The position numbers and the translations under genes were made by a program. Of a DNA stretch of 64,000 nucleotides, positions 17,530 through 27,412 are shown in pieces (positions within the stretch are counted from its first letter, which is position 1; each line of letters opens with the position of its first letter). The notes under the pieces are model-generated. The model had not been told where the DNA came from, did no database searches, and saw only the letters and a program-made list of their open reading frames with translations. Origin of the DNA: Flavobacterium endoglycinae. GTDB taxonomy: Bacteria; Bacteroidota; Bacteroidia; Flavobacteriales; Flavobacteriaceae. Location: contig NZ_CP071448.1 of assembly GCF_017352115.1 (NCBI RefSeq), positions 1,178,001 to 1,242,000 on the forward strand. The letters are read 5' to 3'.

Positions 17530-20500
17530 TTAATTATGTGAAGCTTTATATTCTGTTGGTGAAAGATTGTAAAACTTTTTAAATTCTTTACTGAAATGCT
17601 TTCTGTCATTAAACCCAACCATATAGGTTACTTCTGAAATTGAATAACTAGTATTGGCTATTAAATGAGCGGCTTTTTTCAATCGCATGTTTTTTATAAA
17701 ACCAGCAACCGAATGATCAGTTAAGGTTTGGACTTTTTTGTAGAGAACGGTTCGGCTCATTCCTATTTCATTTACCAAATCGTTTACATCAAAATCGGGA
17801 TTATCAATATTCGATTCGATTATCTGCGTCAGCTTTTTCAAAAAGATTCCTTCTGGTGTGTTTAGGTTTTCTTCTTCGACAGCGGCTATAAAACCTTCGC
17901 CGTATTTTTGACGCATTATTTCTTTGGCAGATAAAAGATTGGCAATTGTCAATTTTAATTCTTCAATGCTGAAAGGTTTCGAAATATAAGCATCGGCTCC
18001 TGTCGAAAGTCCTTCGATTCTATTTAAGGTAGACGATTTTGCGGTAAGCATAATTACCGGAATATGATTGGTATTTAAGTTGGTTTTTAAAATATGACAC
18101 AATTCGAAACCATCCATTTCTGGCATCATAACATCGGTTACAATAAGATCCGGGATTTCTTTTTCCATGAACTCTAAAGCCAATGCACCGCTTGTAAACT
18201 TCAATATTCTGTAATCTGTATACAAAATATCGTAGATAAACGACAATACTTCTTCATTATCATCGATAACAAGAACGGTTTTCTTAGCGCTGTTTTCTTC
18301 TTCTAAATATTCTCTTTCGTAAAGATCAATTTCTGTTTTTACATCCGAAATTGGATTGGCATTTTCGTTTATCGAAATCGCATTTTCTACAATTTGTGAT
18401 TTCTTGAAATGGTCTTTTCCTTTCTTTAATTTGATGGTAAAAATGGTATTGAAGTTGGGATCTTCTTCTGTCTGGACTTTAATTTCTCCGTGATGCAGTT
18501 CAACAATACTTTTACTCAAAGCCAAGCCGATTCCGCTTCCTAAATTAGCGCTGCCACGATCGTCTAATTGGAAGAAGTTCTTGAAAATTTTCTTTTTTCT
18601 ATTGTCTGGAATCCCAATTCCGTTGTCTTTTACCTTAATTTCTATAAAATCAGAATCTTCTTTTTGTTCGACAGCCAAAGTTATTTTTCCGCCTTTGCTT
18701 GTGAATTTAAAAGCATTCGAAAGCAGATTATAAATCACTTTCTCCATCTGGTTTTTATCAAAATAAAGCTGCGCTGTGTTGATATTTAGAACAAATTTAT
18801 AATCGATTTTTTTCTCGACTGCAATTCCTCGGAACGATTCGTAAATATCAAAACAAAACGAAACAATATCCTGCTGTTCGCAATAGATTTTCATGCTTCC
18901 TTTTTCGGCTTTCCTAAAATCCATTAATTCGTTAACCAGTTTTAATAATCGGTCAGAATTACTTTTTATGGTTTTTAGTTTGTGTTCGAGATTTGAATTC
19001 TTTTCGGCACTGCTTAAAAGTTCTTCAACAGGTCCGCTGATTAAAGTGAGCGGTGTTCTGATTTCATGCGAAACATTGGTAAAGAAATCCAGTTTCATTT
19101 TGTATAATTCTTCCTGTCTTTCTTTTTCTACCTGCTCCAGATAATACGCTTGTTTTAATAATTCTCGATTTCTAAAAAAGCGGAATGATAAAACCGAAGC
19201 TCCAGCTAGTAAAGCAATGTAAAATAAATACGCCCACCATGTTTTCCACCACGGCGGCAGCATAATGATTTTTAAGGTTTTAATGTTTGGATTCCATTCT
19301 CCTCCTCCGTTTGAAGTTTTAATTTTCAGCATATAAGTTCCCGAATTCAAATTGGTTAAATTGATATAATGCTGCGAACCTATAATGTGCCATTCGTCTT
19401 TATTAAAGGAACTTTCGAGTTTATAAGCGTATTCATTTTTTTCTGGCGAAATGAAATTCATCACACTAAATTCCAACCCAATATAACCCTGATCGTGTTT
19501 TAAAGTAATTTCAGATGTCTCACTGATGCGTTTTTCCATTGAAACCTCTTTATTTCCAGGCCTGATTTCTTCGTTATTTACAATAAGTTTTGTGAGGACA
19601 ATTGGTGATTGGTCTTTCGTTTTAATCAATTTAGATGGGTTGAAAACAATTAAACCATTCGAAGAGCCAAAAACTAGTTCTTTTGCATTGAGTTTTACAC
19701 TGCAATTATTGGAGAACTGTTTTACTTTTAAACCGTCTTTAGAAGAAAAAGAAGTGATTTCAAAATCTTTAATATTTAAAACCGGTTTTACATTTTTGGT
19801 TTTGATTTTATACAACAAATTATTGTCGCTGATCCAGATATTTCCTTCTGCATCTTCAGAAATACTTTTGATGGTTTCATCAGTAAATCCCATTGAGCGG
19901 TTGATTTCGAAGAAACGCCCTTTCTTTTCGTCAAAAATATTCACGCCTCCGCTTTCGGCACCAACCCAAAAACGACCTTTAGAATCGGTAAACATGACGG
20001 TAAGACTATTATTTGAAAGTCCGCTTTTGGGTCCGGCTTTAAAAACTTTTGTAACGTGTTTTAGTTTTTTATCGAAATAGTTTAGACCGTATTGTGTCGC
20101 AATCCAAAGACCGTCTTTTCTGTTGGCCAGATCAGTTATAAAATTGTCGCTGAGCGAATTAGGAGAACCATCAGCCATATAAATTTCAACTGTTCCGTCT
20201 GTCATTACTTTCTTTAATCCGTTTCCGTTTGTTCCCACCCACAAATCGCCGTTATCCAGTATTAAAGACGTAATAGGACGTTCTCTTTCTTTAGAATCTT
20301 TTCGCGAAAGTGAAATAATTTGAAACGATTTACTGCTTTTATTGAATTTGAATAATCCGTTGAAAGTCCCACAAAATAAATACTGCTCGTTTTGATTGGC
20401 CAAAGCCGTTATCATATTAACACTTTTATCAAAATCGTAACCCTCAATTTGATACGTGGTGTTTTTGTTATTTCTAAAATCGAGATAATTCAAGCCTCCG

Positions 20501-21654
20501 CCATTTGTTCCTACCCAAACTGAACCGTCATTTTCTCTGGCAACTGCATTTACAAAAGCAGTATTAAGTCCGAAATTAGGCTTTATGACTTCTCTAATAT
20601 TAATAAAATTGGTATTGGTTTTCTGAAAAAAGTTGACACCTCCTCCATTTGTTCCAATCCAGATATCGTTATGACGGTCTTTTAAAAAACATTTTACATC
20701 ATCATCTGAAAGGCTGTAACTTTCCAGCGGATTATGTCCGTATTTCGTAAACTCGTTTTTGTCTTTTTTGTAAACACACAAACCATTTTTTGTCGCAAAC
20801 CAAATGGTGTTATCATCAACAGAAACAATATCGTTAACCCAGTTTGAAGACAGACTTTTTCTGTTACTGGTATTGAGCAGAAAATTGGTTACTGAATTCT
20901 TTTTGATATTAAAATGAAAGACGCCGTTGGCTTCTGTAGCAAACCATAAATCGCCGTTTTTTTCTTTAATAATTTTCCAGATTTTCGATTTGATTAAAGC
21001 TTCGTTATCTGCCAGCACTTTAGGAACTGCTTTTTTGGAGCCGTTTTTAGGATCAAAGCATTCCAAACCTTTTGAAGTTCCAACCAAAACTCCGTAATCA
21101 CGATCGTAAAATAAGGACAAAACCCTGCTTTTTCTAAATGGCGAATTGTGGTCGTTCGAGATTTCTTCCAACAAATATTTCTGCCGATTAAGTCGTTTGA
21201 TTCCGCCAAAAGTCCCAACCCAGATTCGGTTTTGATCGTCTTGAATTATAGAGGAAATATAGTTTCGTCCGCCTTTTATTTTTTGGACATCAACTCTTAA
21301 AAAGGTTCTTTCGTTTTTGTTGTAAAAATTCAGTCCGTTATTCGTTCCAATCCATAGCTGTCTTTCGCTGTCTTCTAAAATCACATTTACATGATTGTTA
21401 CTGATGCTGTTGAGAATGTCTTTGTTGTAAACGTATCTCAAGAAATCATAACCATCGTAACTAATTAAACCGTTTGCAGTCCCAATCCAGATAAATCCTT
21501 TTTGGGTTTGATGAATGCTGGAAATCATACTCTGCGAAAAACTCACATCATAATCGATATGATCAAAATACAAATCAGATCCCTGCGCCGAAATTTTAAA
21601 GGAAACAGCAATAAATACGATACAGCTTAAAATGTAAGTTTTAATGTTTTTCAT
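17530..21654 (-). CDS. Hybrid two-component system regulator (HTCS) of the PUL
   Basis: A single 1374-residue protein combining sensor kinase and transcription factor. After the signal peptide (..SFKISAQG) lies a periplasmic double propeller of reg_prop repeats (IWIGTANGL, LWIGTNNGL and so on) to about 660. A Y_Y_Y domain (EYAYKLE...) and one membrane helix near 790 (WWAYLFYIALLAG) come next. The kinase core has His863 in FFTNVSHEIRTPLTLI and an ATPase domain with NLLSNAFKF and GSGIGLALSKS. The receiver has VLVIDDNEE and phospho-Asp1174 in IVTDVMMPEMDG. It ends in an AraC HTH (YMVGFNDRKHFSKEFKKFY). Such proteins bind a released oligosaccharide and activate their PUL; this one lies directly upstream of SusC. 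Confidence 0.96.
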   Translation of the reverse strand: MKNIKTYILSCIVFIAVSFKISAQGSDLYFDHIDYDVSFSQSMISSIHQTQKGFIWIGTANGLISYDGYDFLRYVYNKDILNSISNNHVNVILEDSERQLWIGTNNGLNFYNKNERTFLRVDVQKIKGGRNYISSIIQDDQNRIWVGTFGGIKRLNRQKYLLEEISNDHNSPFRKSRVLSLFYDRDYGVLVGTSKGLECFDPKNGSKKAVPKVLADNEALIKSKIWKIIKEKNGDLWFATEANGVFHFNIKKNSVTNFLLNTSNRKSLSSNWVNDIVSVDDNTIWFATKNGLCVYKKDKNEFTKYGHNPLESYSLSDDDVKCFLKDRHNDIWIGTNGGGVNFFQKTNTNFINIREVIKPNFGLNTAFVNAVARENDGSVWVGTNGGGLNYLDFRNNKNTTYQIEGYDFDKSVNMITALANQNEQYLFCGTFNGLFKFNKSSKSFQIISLSRKDSKERERPITSLILDNGDLWVGTNGNGLKKVMTDGTVEIYMADGSPNSLSDNFITDLANRKDGLWIATQYGLNYFDKKLKHVTKVFKAGPKSGLSNNSLTVMFTDSKGRFWVGAESGGVNIFDEKKGRFFEINRSMGFTDETIKSISEDAEGNIWISDNNLLYKIKTKNVKPVLNIKDFEITSFSSKDGLKVKQFSNNCSVKLNAKELVFGSSNGLIVFNPSKLIKTKDQSPIVLTKLIVNNEEIRPGNKEVSMEKRISETSEITLKHDQGYIGLEFSVMNFISPEKNEYAYKLESSFNKDEWHIIGSQHYINLTNLNSGTYMLKIKTSNGGGEWNPNIKTLKIIMLPPWWKTWWAYLFYIALLAGASVLSFRFFRNRELLKQAYYLEQVEKERQEELYKMKLDFFTNVSHEIRTPLTLISGPVEELLSSAEKNSNLEHKLKTIKSNSDRLLKLVNELMDFRKAEKGSMKIYCEQQDIVSFCFDIYESFRGIAVEKKIDYKFVLNINTAQLYFDKNQMEKVIYNLLSNAFKFTSKGGKITLAVEQKEDSDFIEIKVKDNGIGIPDNRKKKIFKNFFQLDDRGSANLGSGIGLALSKSIVELHHGEIKVQTEEDPNFNTIFTIKLKKGKDHFKKSQIVENAISINENANPISDVKTEIDLYEREYLEEENSAKKTVLVIDDNEEVLSFIYDILYTDYRILKFTSGALALEFMEKEIPDLIVTDVMMPEMDGFELCHILKTNLNTNHIPVIMLTAKSSTLNRIEGLSTGADAYISKPFSIEELKLTIANLLSAKEIMRQKYGEGFIAAVEEENLNTPEGIFLKKLTQIIESNIDNPDFDVNDLVNEIGMSRTVLYKKVQTLTDHSVAGFIKNMRLKKAAHLIANTSYSISEVTYMVGFNDRKHFSKEFKKFYNLSPTEYKASHN

Positions 21655-21843
21655 AAACAGAAATTATAAACGCTCTGGAAATTATCTGCAAAAACGATTT
21701 GTCTTTTCAAAGTCAATAAACCTATGAAAAAAATCGATTGAACAGACCGCAAAATAAATCTATTGCAAAAAATAGAGGGAGTTATTTTTTCTTTTTAAGG
21801 GGTGGGTTTGTGTTTTTTTTGATGAAGGCTTATCTGTTTCAAC
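21655..21843. other. Spacer upstream of the HTCS gene
   Basis: 189 bp with no ORF, before the start of the hybrid regulator on the minus strand. It presumably holds that gene's promoter. I saw no clear repeat or operator in it. Confidence 0.5.
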
Positions 21844-21880
21844 AAAAAAGCGCAAAAGTCAAAAGACTTTTGCGCTTTTA
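21844..21880. terminator. Strong hairpin terminator at the end of the effector operon
   Basis: A 16-bp perfect stem, AAAAAGCGCAAAAGTC with GACTTTTGCGCTTTTA, has an AAAA loop and A/T tracts on both sides. It follows the lipoprotein gene at 21911 on the minus strand and marks the left boundary of the tail locus against the PUL. Confidence 0.88.
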
Positions 21881-21910
21881 TTAATCGTTTTGCCTATGTT
21901 AAATAACACT

Positions 21911-22924
21911 TTATCCTTTCACGAAGTCTAATATGCTCTCATCAGTCATAGGATCACCTATATTAATAAATTTCGAATCTATAACTTCGTGATTTTTATT
22001 TAATATAAGTATCAAACCAAATTGGTCTGCTCTATTGAGATTGCAAACTAACAGTAAGTTGTTTTGATCTGAAACTTTTCCTAAAACATTTAGACTTTTT
22101 TCTTCATTAGTATATTGCTCAATTGAGTCATAAAGTAAGTTATATACATTAGTAGAATGACTTTTAGAAAATAAAATCTTTTTCACATCCTTTTCATCAA
22201 TAAATGTAGTGTTTGACGCAGTAAATTCATCTGATTCTAAATAGGACTTTACATTAGTATCACCACTTATTGAAGCTGTTTTTTTAATAATATATTCAAG
22301 TCTTTCTTTAGGTGGCATTTTTTCCTCATTAGGTGGAATAAATTGATCAATAATTTCAAATTTTCCTTTATCATTAACCTTATAATCAACATAAGGATAA
22401 AAAGGTTTACCTGATTCTATTTGACAATGAATTACACCATTTTTATTAATGTAAACATGAGATGTACATTGACAAATTTGCTGATTGAATTTTGATAAAT
22501 CTAAAAAATCTATTAACTCATCTTTTGAATTGTAGTTTAATAATGTATAAACTGATTCAAGACTTGAAAGTATTACGGTATTGTAATTTGCATTTAGCTT
22601 AATTCGCTTCTTTATTTTTATCCCTTCAGGTTCCAAGTTCTGATCGTGTTTAAGTTTTTCAAATTGCAATAAAGATTCACTATCTAAGGCTATATTTTTA
22701 AACAACAACATTTTATATTGATTCTCCTTTTTACCAAAATCAATTTCTTTACCAAAATCATCTCCATTATAATCAAGCCTTAATGTATCTTTAGACTTAA
22801 TCAATTCCAAATCATTAATATTTACTACACTCTTCTTAGATTCCTTTTTTATAGATTCTTTTTTACATCCAAAAATTGAAAATAACAAACAAACAATTGT
22901 TATTCTATAAATAATACCATTCAT
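21911..22924 (-). CDS. Lipoprotein, candidate immunity partner of the upstream effector
   Basis: A 337-residue lipoprotein (lipobox FSIFGC, Cys20, then KKESIKKESKK). No known domain recognised. The mature part is charged, with a short Cys pair around CQCTSHVYINKNG. The start codon lies inside the last 20 bases of the 1361-residue effector gene, so the two are translationally coupled. A peptidoglycan-hydrolase effector followed by a small periplasmic lipoprotein is the usual effector-immunity arrangement, because the target is in the periplasm. The immunity role is inference from position only. Confidence 0.65.
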   Translation of the reverse strand: MNGIIYRITIVCLLFSIFGCKKESIKKESKKSVVNINDLELIKSKDTLRLDYNGDDFGKEIDFGKKENQYKMLLFKNIALDSESLLQFEKLKHDQNLEPEGIKIKKRIKLNANYNTVILSSLESVYTLLNYNSKDELIDFLDLSKFNQQICQCTSHVYINKNGVIHCQIESGKPFYPYVDYKVNDKGKFEIIDQFIPPNEEKMPPKERLEYIIKKTASISGDTNVKSYLESDEFTASNTTFIDEKDVKKILFSKSHSTNVYNLLYDSIEQYTNEEKSLNVLGKVSDQNNLLLVCNLNRADQFGLILILNKNHEVIDSKFINIGDPMTDESILDFVKG

Positions 22925-25900
22925 AATAATTAAATTTTATTCTATCATTCTCTAATTGCTTCCAAGTCCAAAGATTTGACTCTCCTTTTAATATTGAATT
23001 ATCTAAATAATTTTTACCACCCTCATAACCTCCTTTATCTCCCTTTTCTTTTCGTATCTTGAAACTTTGAATTCTTCCATATGGGTCGTCAACAATTATT
23101 CCCATGTCAGTAACATCAACAACTCTCACTATATGTCCTAATGTTGACAAACAAACACCAAATCCTTTATTTAATTTATCTTCTAGTAACTTTTTATGTT
23201 TTCTTTTGTCAAAAATTTCACCAACACCAACAAATCCTCCTTTAATTCCTAACTCATTTGCAATTTTTACTCTTGTGCTCGCATTAAATCTACTGTCATC
23301 TCCTTGTTTTAAAATATCTCTAATCATTATCATCATAAAATCCTCCATTTTCGTATTTGGATCTGGAGCAGGATTCATTTGTCCTAAATATTGTAAAGCA
23401 ATAGATTCACTTGTTACATTACACATTGTATCAGCTAATTTTTTGTATTTAGCATCTCTCTGACTATTGTATTCCACAAAATACTGTAAAATTCGATAAG
23501 CTTTTATTTTTTCTTCATTTGTTGTAAACTTATCAATAGCTTTTCTAATCTCCTTTATTTGTTGAGCACTAAAGTAGCAAAAAGTCAGTGACGTATCCAA
23601 ATTAAAAATTTCATTTGGATTATTCATTATGAGATTATACGATTTATTCATCAGAATAATATTTTTACTATATTGCCCTTCATTTTCACTTTCTTCCAAT
23701 GCTTCTCTAACCTCCCACACATAAGTTTTACCGCCATCTTTACCAATTTTTTCTCCCTTTCTATTAATTTCATCGGCTTCCCTTAAGAACGGTTTATTAG
23801 CTCGATAAGCTGCATTTGGATCACCATAAACAACTTCATGATCTAAATGTCCTTTTCCTGCTTTTACAGGATAATTTACAGACAAATAAATATCTGTTGC
23901 ACTTTTTAATTCATTTTTAGTTTTTAACAAAAACCATTTTTCAACATAATCTAACTGTTTTTCAGCAGTCATATTATATAATTCAGAACGTTTTATTTTT
24001 AGATGATCAGAAGCATCTTTCCCAAATTGTATTAATCCAACAAATCCCGCTTCTCTACTGTCATCCATAATCTTTTTAAAACTACCAGCTTGTGGAGAAA
24101 AACTATTTGCTGTTTCAAAAGCCATAATATTCATTAATACATTAGGAGAAAACACCACGTCTTTTTTCTCTTCTATATTTTTACATATTTTTACAACCTT
24201 AATTCTAAATTCCTTACTTACTCTAGATCCCCAAATTAATTGTGGGTCATTTTCATCAATAATTTCCTTTCTATTTATTTTCCCCTCCCCAACAATCATA
24301 ACCAAAACCTTATTATCCAAATGTTTTGTAGAATAACCTTCAACACCTGCATAATACTTTATTGTTGTTCCAATTTTGAGTTTTTTATCTAGGTTTTTTA
24401 AAATAAAACTTGTTGTTGCAATTCCTTCTAAGTTTACTTTTGCTTTACCTATAAAAGATGGTTTTTCGCTTATTTTATGAGCTTTTAGCTCAATCTCTTC
24501 TCCAATCATATTTTGGGTTTTGGCTACCAGTGTAACAATTGCGCCTTTTTTGCCAAACGGAACCTCATTTTCTGGTGTTACTCTCTTACCATCGTATGTA
24601 AAATATACATCTAATACTTTCTTCTCTGTTGTAACAGAAATTACGGTATTAGTATCATAATTAGCTGGCGATTTAAATTGGTATGGTTTTCCATTCTGAA
24701 TTCCTAATAGTTTAAATCCGATTTTGGTGTTTTTTTGACTTTGGAATCCGATGAGTTTTTGAAAATTTGAATCAAAATTTATCTTTTCGAAAAGCTCTCC
24801 TCTTTCATTGGTTTTTACATCAATAAAATGGTTTGTTTTTCTGCTATTTAGATAAAAATAAATTCTAACCTTTTGATTATTATAATAAGGAATGCTGGCA
24901 TTAATGTAATTATCTTCTGAAAGACCTGAGATTGTTTTTTTAGTTCCTCCGCTCAATGACCAATACGCTTCTGCAATTTGTGGTTCTTTTACCTCAAACT
25001 TATAAGTACATGGAGATTTAGCCCCTTTTTGACGATGACTGAATGCTTCTACAACATAATTTCCAGCTTTTTGAGGAATAGATGTGGTAAAAGAATTCCA
25101 TTTATGCATATAGGATTTTTGAGGATCGTTTTTATTTGCAAATAACTTAAATTCAGAAACTAGATAAGGTTTATTATTAGAATCGTAAATTATCCATCTT
25201 ACATCTTCTTTTTCATCAGCTGTTGGTGGATTTATTTTGAACGTTTTGGCTTCCAAAGTCAACTGACTGTTTGCAATTCCTAACAAGAATATATTGCTTT
25301 CTGAACTTTTTCCTTCAACACCAATACTTGCAACCTCATTTTTAATTACAGAAGTTTTAAACTCTGTAACCAATCCATATTGATCTTTACTGGCAATTTT
25401 AATTTTATAATCGCCCAAATCTGGCATAGCAAGTTTGATAATTCCTGTTGAATCTATTTCTTTTTCTTCTGAAATTAGAGCTGATTTACCTGGAATTACA
25501 GTTTCAATTTGATAATAAAGTTTTATCGGATTTAATGATTTTACTGTAGCATTTTTTAAAGATGCTTTAAAAGCTTTTTCTTCTGCAAAAGGCCTGCTAA
25601 ATTCTCCTTTAATCGCCGCAGGAGGTGTGATTACAATATCCTGAGCTACGATTTTAAGTTCGATAAAAGTAGCTGTTTTTGCACCTTTTTTTTGTTTTAC
25701 TGTATGGTTATGTCCATAAGCATCAATTCTATAGGTTCCTGGTGTATCGAAATTATAACCAAATGAAGTTCCTTCATTTCTAAAGATATTTTCTTTGCTG
25801 TTTTTAGTATTGTAAACAATCCAATTAATGTTTTCTTTTTGATGCACCTTCTGATTGATAAAAGCTTCATCAACAAAAAACTCTAGACTCTCGCCAACAA

Positions 25901-26990
25901 TAAATGAAGATGCGTCGGCATTTTTAATTCTTACAGCGCCTTTATTTACTGCGCTTCCAATAAACTTAGTTTCGTTAATTTGTTTAAGGAAAACATACAC
26001 ATCTTCTTTTCCAATAGCAGCATAAAGTTTGTCTGCATTTAGATTAGGATATATTTTTGTTTTGGTCGTTATGGTTAAAGTATTGGGCAAAGCATCTAGA
26101 CCTTCGACCTCTTTAAGCAATAAAAACAATTCGTCGTATTGCTCAAAAAGATTGGCAATATTCGTTTTATCATTTTTAAGCTGTTTTTTGATTGTTTCCC
26201 AACGAATTTTATTTTCTTTAGAAATAGCTCCTTTTAATATATTAGCATCAATTGCTTTAATCATTTTTTCGCGAACGATTTCCCAATTGAAGTTCTGAAT
26301 TTCAATCGATGATAATCTCGACTGTTTCAAAGCTTTATACATTTCTGTAAATAGCATTTCATTAGGTTTTCCATCAAATTCAATCGCTTTCATTCCTTCT
26401 TCAAAAGCTTTACTAATACGAGTCCAATATTGAATAGCCTCGTCATTATTTGCTCCTTTTGCTTGATCTAATTTCTTTTTGATTTCAGCTTTTACAAGAT
26501 CAACCGAAGGCTCATTTTCTTTATTTTGAAGCATTTGTGGCACAGACAACATTTGCTTTGTATCAAGATTCTCATAAACCTGACTTAAAGAACTGCTCAG
26601 AATATCGTTGTCTGCTTTCGAAACCGGAAGAGTATTTTTAAATGAAGCGAAAGAATTATTTATTATACTTCCACTTGTATCAGCAGCACCTTGCTTAATT
26701 GAAGTTGACGAATAAGACTCTGGAACCGAAGAAGTAGTGTTAAACGATGGTGCTGTTTTATTTACAGCATTGGTATCGGAAACGCCTTCTTCGATCGAGC
26801 TTACAATATTGTTTACAGTACTTGCAGAGTTTTGCTCTTGCCAAATTTGTGTAATATCTTTCTGCTGGCTCATTTCTTTCGAAACCTCAGCTAATTCTTT
26901 TATAAAGGCTTTTGTTAAGTCTTCAGGACTTTGTGAAGAAGTATTGTTTTTTATCGAAAGATTAAAATTGTGAATTGTATTTTTATTCAT
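22905..26990 (-). CDS. Large candidate peptidoglycan-hydrolase effector: Ig-like repeats, transglycosylase-like and C39-like domains
   Basis: A 1361-residue protein without a signal peptide. Residues 1-300 are Ser/Thr-rich, then helical (no transmembrane helix), and may be the particle-targeting part. About 310-900 is a run of Ig-like beta domains with motifs such as INWIVYNTKNS, VRWIIYDSNNK and GTYRIDAYGH. About 930-1100 is a lysozyme/transglycosylase-like domain with likely catalytic Glu959 in MNIMAFETANSF and GFVGLIQFGKDAS. About 1180-1361 is a C39-like papain-fold peptidase with Cys1190 in MCNVTSESIALQYLG, His1286 in GHIVRV and Asp near 1301 in DDPYG. Together these could cut both glycan and peptide bonds. 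It is divergent from fibre 1, shares its promoter element, and is followed by a lipoprotein. Effector status is inferred. Confidence 0.8.
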   Translation of the reverse strand: MNKNTIHNFNLSIKNNTSSQSPEDLTKAFIKELAEVSKEMSQQKDITQIWQEQNSASTVNNIVSSIEEGVSDTNAVNKTAPSFNTTSSVPESYSSTSIKQGAADTSGSIINNSFASFKNTLPVSKADNDILSSSLSQVYENLDTKQMLSVPQMLQNKENEPSVDLVKAEIKKKLDQAKGANNDEAIQYWTRISKAFEEGMKAIEFDGKPNEMLFTEMYKALKQSRLSSIEIQNFNWEIVREKMIKAIDANILKGAISKENKIRWETIKKQLKNDKTNIANLFEQYDELFLLLKEVEGLDALPNTLTITTKTKIYPNLNADKLYAAIGKEDVYVFLKQINETKFIGSAVNKGAVRIKNADASSFIVGESLEFFVDEAFINQKVHQKENINWIVYNTKNSKENIFRNEGTSFGYNFDTPGTYRIDAYGHNHTVKQKKGAKTATFIELKIVAQDIVITPPAAIKGEFSRPFAEEKAFKASLKNATVKSLNPIKLYYQIETVIPGKSALISEEKEIDSTGIIKLAMPDLGDYKIKIASKDQYGLVTEFKTSVIKNEVASIGVEGKSSESNIFLLGIANSQLTLEAKTFKINPPTADEKEDVRWIIYDSNNKPYLVSEFKLFANKNDPQKSYMHKWNSFTTSIPQKAGNYVVEAFSHRQKGAKSPCTYKFEVKEPQIAEAYWSLSGGTKKTISGLSEDNYINASIPYYNNQKVRIYFYLNSRKTNHFIDVKTNERGELFEKINFDSNFQKLIGFQSQKNTKIGFKLLGIQNGKPYQFKSPANYDTNTVISVTTEKKVLDVYFTYDGKRVTPENEVPFGKKGAIVTLVAKTQNMIGEEIELKAHKISEKPSFIGKAKVNLEGIATTSFILKNLDKKLKIGTTIKYYAGVEGYSTKHLDNKVLVMIVGEGKINRKEIIDENDPQLIWGSRVSKEFRIKVVKICKNIEEKKDVVFSPNVLMNIMAFETANSFSPQAGSFKKIMDDSREAGFVGLIQFGKDASDHLKIKRSELYNMTAEKQLDYVEKWFLLKTKNELKSATDIYLSVNYPVKAGKGHLDHEVVYGDPNAAYRANKPFLREADEINRKGEKIGKDGGKTYVWEVREALEESENEGQYSKNIILMNKSYNLIMNNPNEIFNLDTSLTFCYFSAQQIKEIRKAIDKFTTNEEKIKAYRILQYFVEYNSQRDAKYKKLADTMCNVTSESIALQYLGQMNPAPDPNTKMEDFMMIMIRDILKQGDDSRFNASTRVKIANELGIKGGFVGVGEIFDKRKHKKLLEDKLNKGFGVCLSTLGHIVRVVDVTDMGIIVDDPYGRIQSFKIRKEKGDKGGYEGGKNYLDNSILKGESNLWTWKQLENDRIKFNYYEWYYL

Positions 26991-27010
26991 AATGAAGCTA
27001 TTTTTCTGGG

Positions 27011-27074
27011 TGTAAAAATAGTTTCATATCGTATGAATTTAAAATTTCAAGTGGCTTGTATTCAGTAGTTTCAG
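27011..27074 (-). promoter_or_regulatory. Tail-regulon promoter element, effector operon
   Basis: On the minus strand, CTGAAACTAC (27074 down to 27065) is followed after 44 nt by TATTTTTACA (27020 down to 27011), 21 nt ahead of the effector ATG. Same layout as the eight plus-strand copies listed here. It lies back-to-back with the fibre 1 element, with only 15 nt between the two upstream boxes. Confidence 0.8.
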
Positions 27075-27089
27075 CAGGTTTCTTTTCTA

Positions 27090-27154
27090 CTGAAACTACA
27101 GAAATGCTATCACTTTTCACTGCTATTCCATATACAACTATTCCTACTTTTGCT
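27090..27154 (+). promoter_or_regulatory. Tail-regulon promoter element, fibre 1 unit
   Basis: CTGAAACTAC at 27090-27099, a 45-nt gap, then TACTTTTGCT at 27145-27154. The second box fits the Bacteroidetes -7 pattern TAnnTTTG exactly. The first coding start is 97 nt downstream. Confidence 0.8.
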
Positions 27155-27250
27155 TTTCTAAAAAACAGGTACAGTCTTACAACATACTCCCCCAGTATAA
27201 CTAAAAATACCACATACGACTTTATTATTAATCAATTAAAAATAGCCGTC

Positions 27251-27412
27251 ATGGATTTTTTATTTTCAATAGGTATTAGAAAAATGCCTAAAATTCCCGA
27301 CAAGTATAATTCTTGTCTTTTAACTTCATTTGAGCTTACAGATATTCAATCTAAAAAAGGGCTTCTTTTAAAACTTCACTTAAACAAAAAAACATGGCAA
27401 TTCAGACATTAA
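27251..27412 (+). CDS. Small PKIPD-motif protein 1
   Basis: A 53-residue protein beginning MDFLFSIGIRKMPKIPD. A longer upstream extension of the frame is possible but would run through the promoter element, so the ATG at 27251 is preferred. MPKIPD recurs in the small proteins at 31566 and 35333 (IPKIPD), each early in a tail-locus transcription unit; outside that motif the three differ. Its 3' end overlaps the fibre 1 start by 19 bases in another frame, which suggests translational coupling. Function unknown; a fibre-attachment peptide, fibre chaperone or small baseplate part would fit. Confidence 0.6.
   Translation: MDFLFSIGIRKMPKIPDKYNSCLLTSFELTDIQSKKGLLLKLHLNKKTWQFRH

Noticed and set aside
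19526..20080. Long plus-strand ORF of 184 codons
   Set aside because: Antisense to the propeller part of the hybrid regulator, no recognisable protein features; a shadow.
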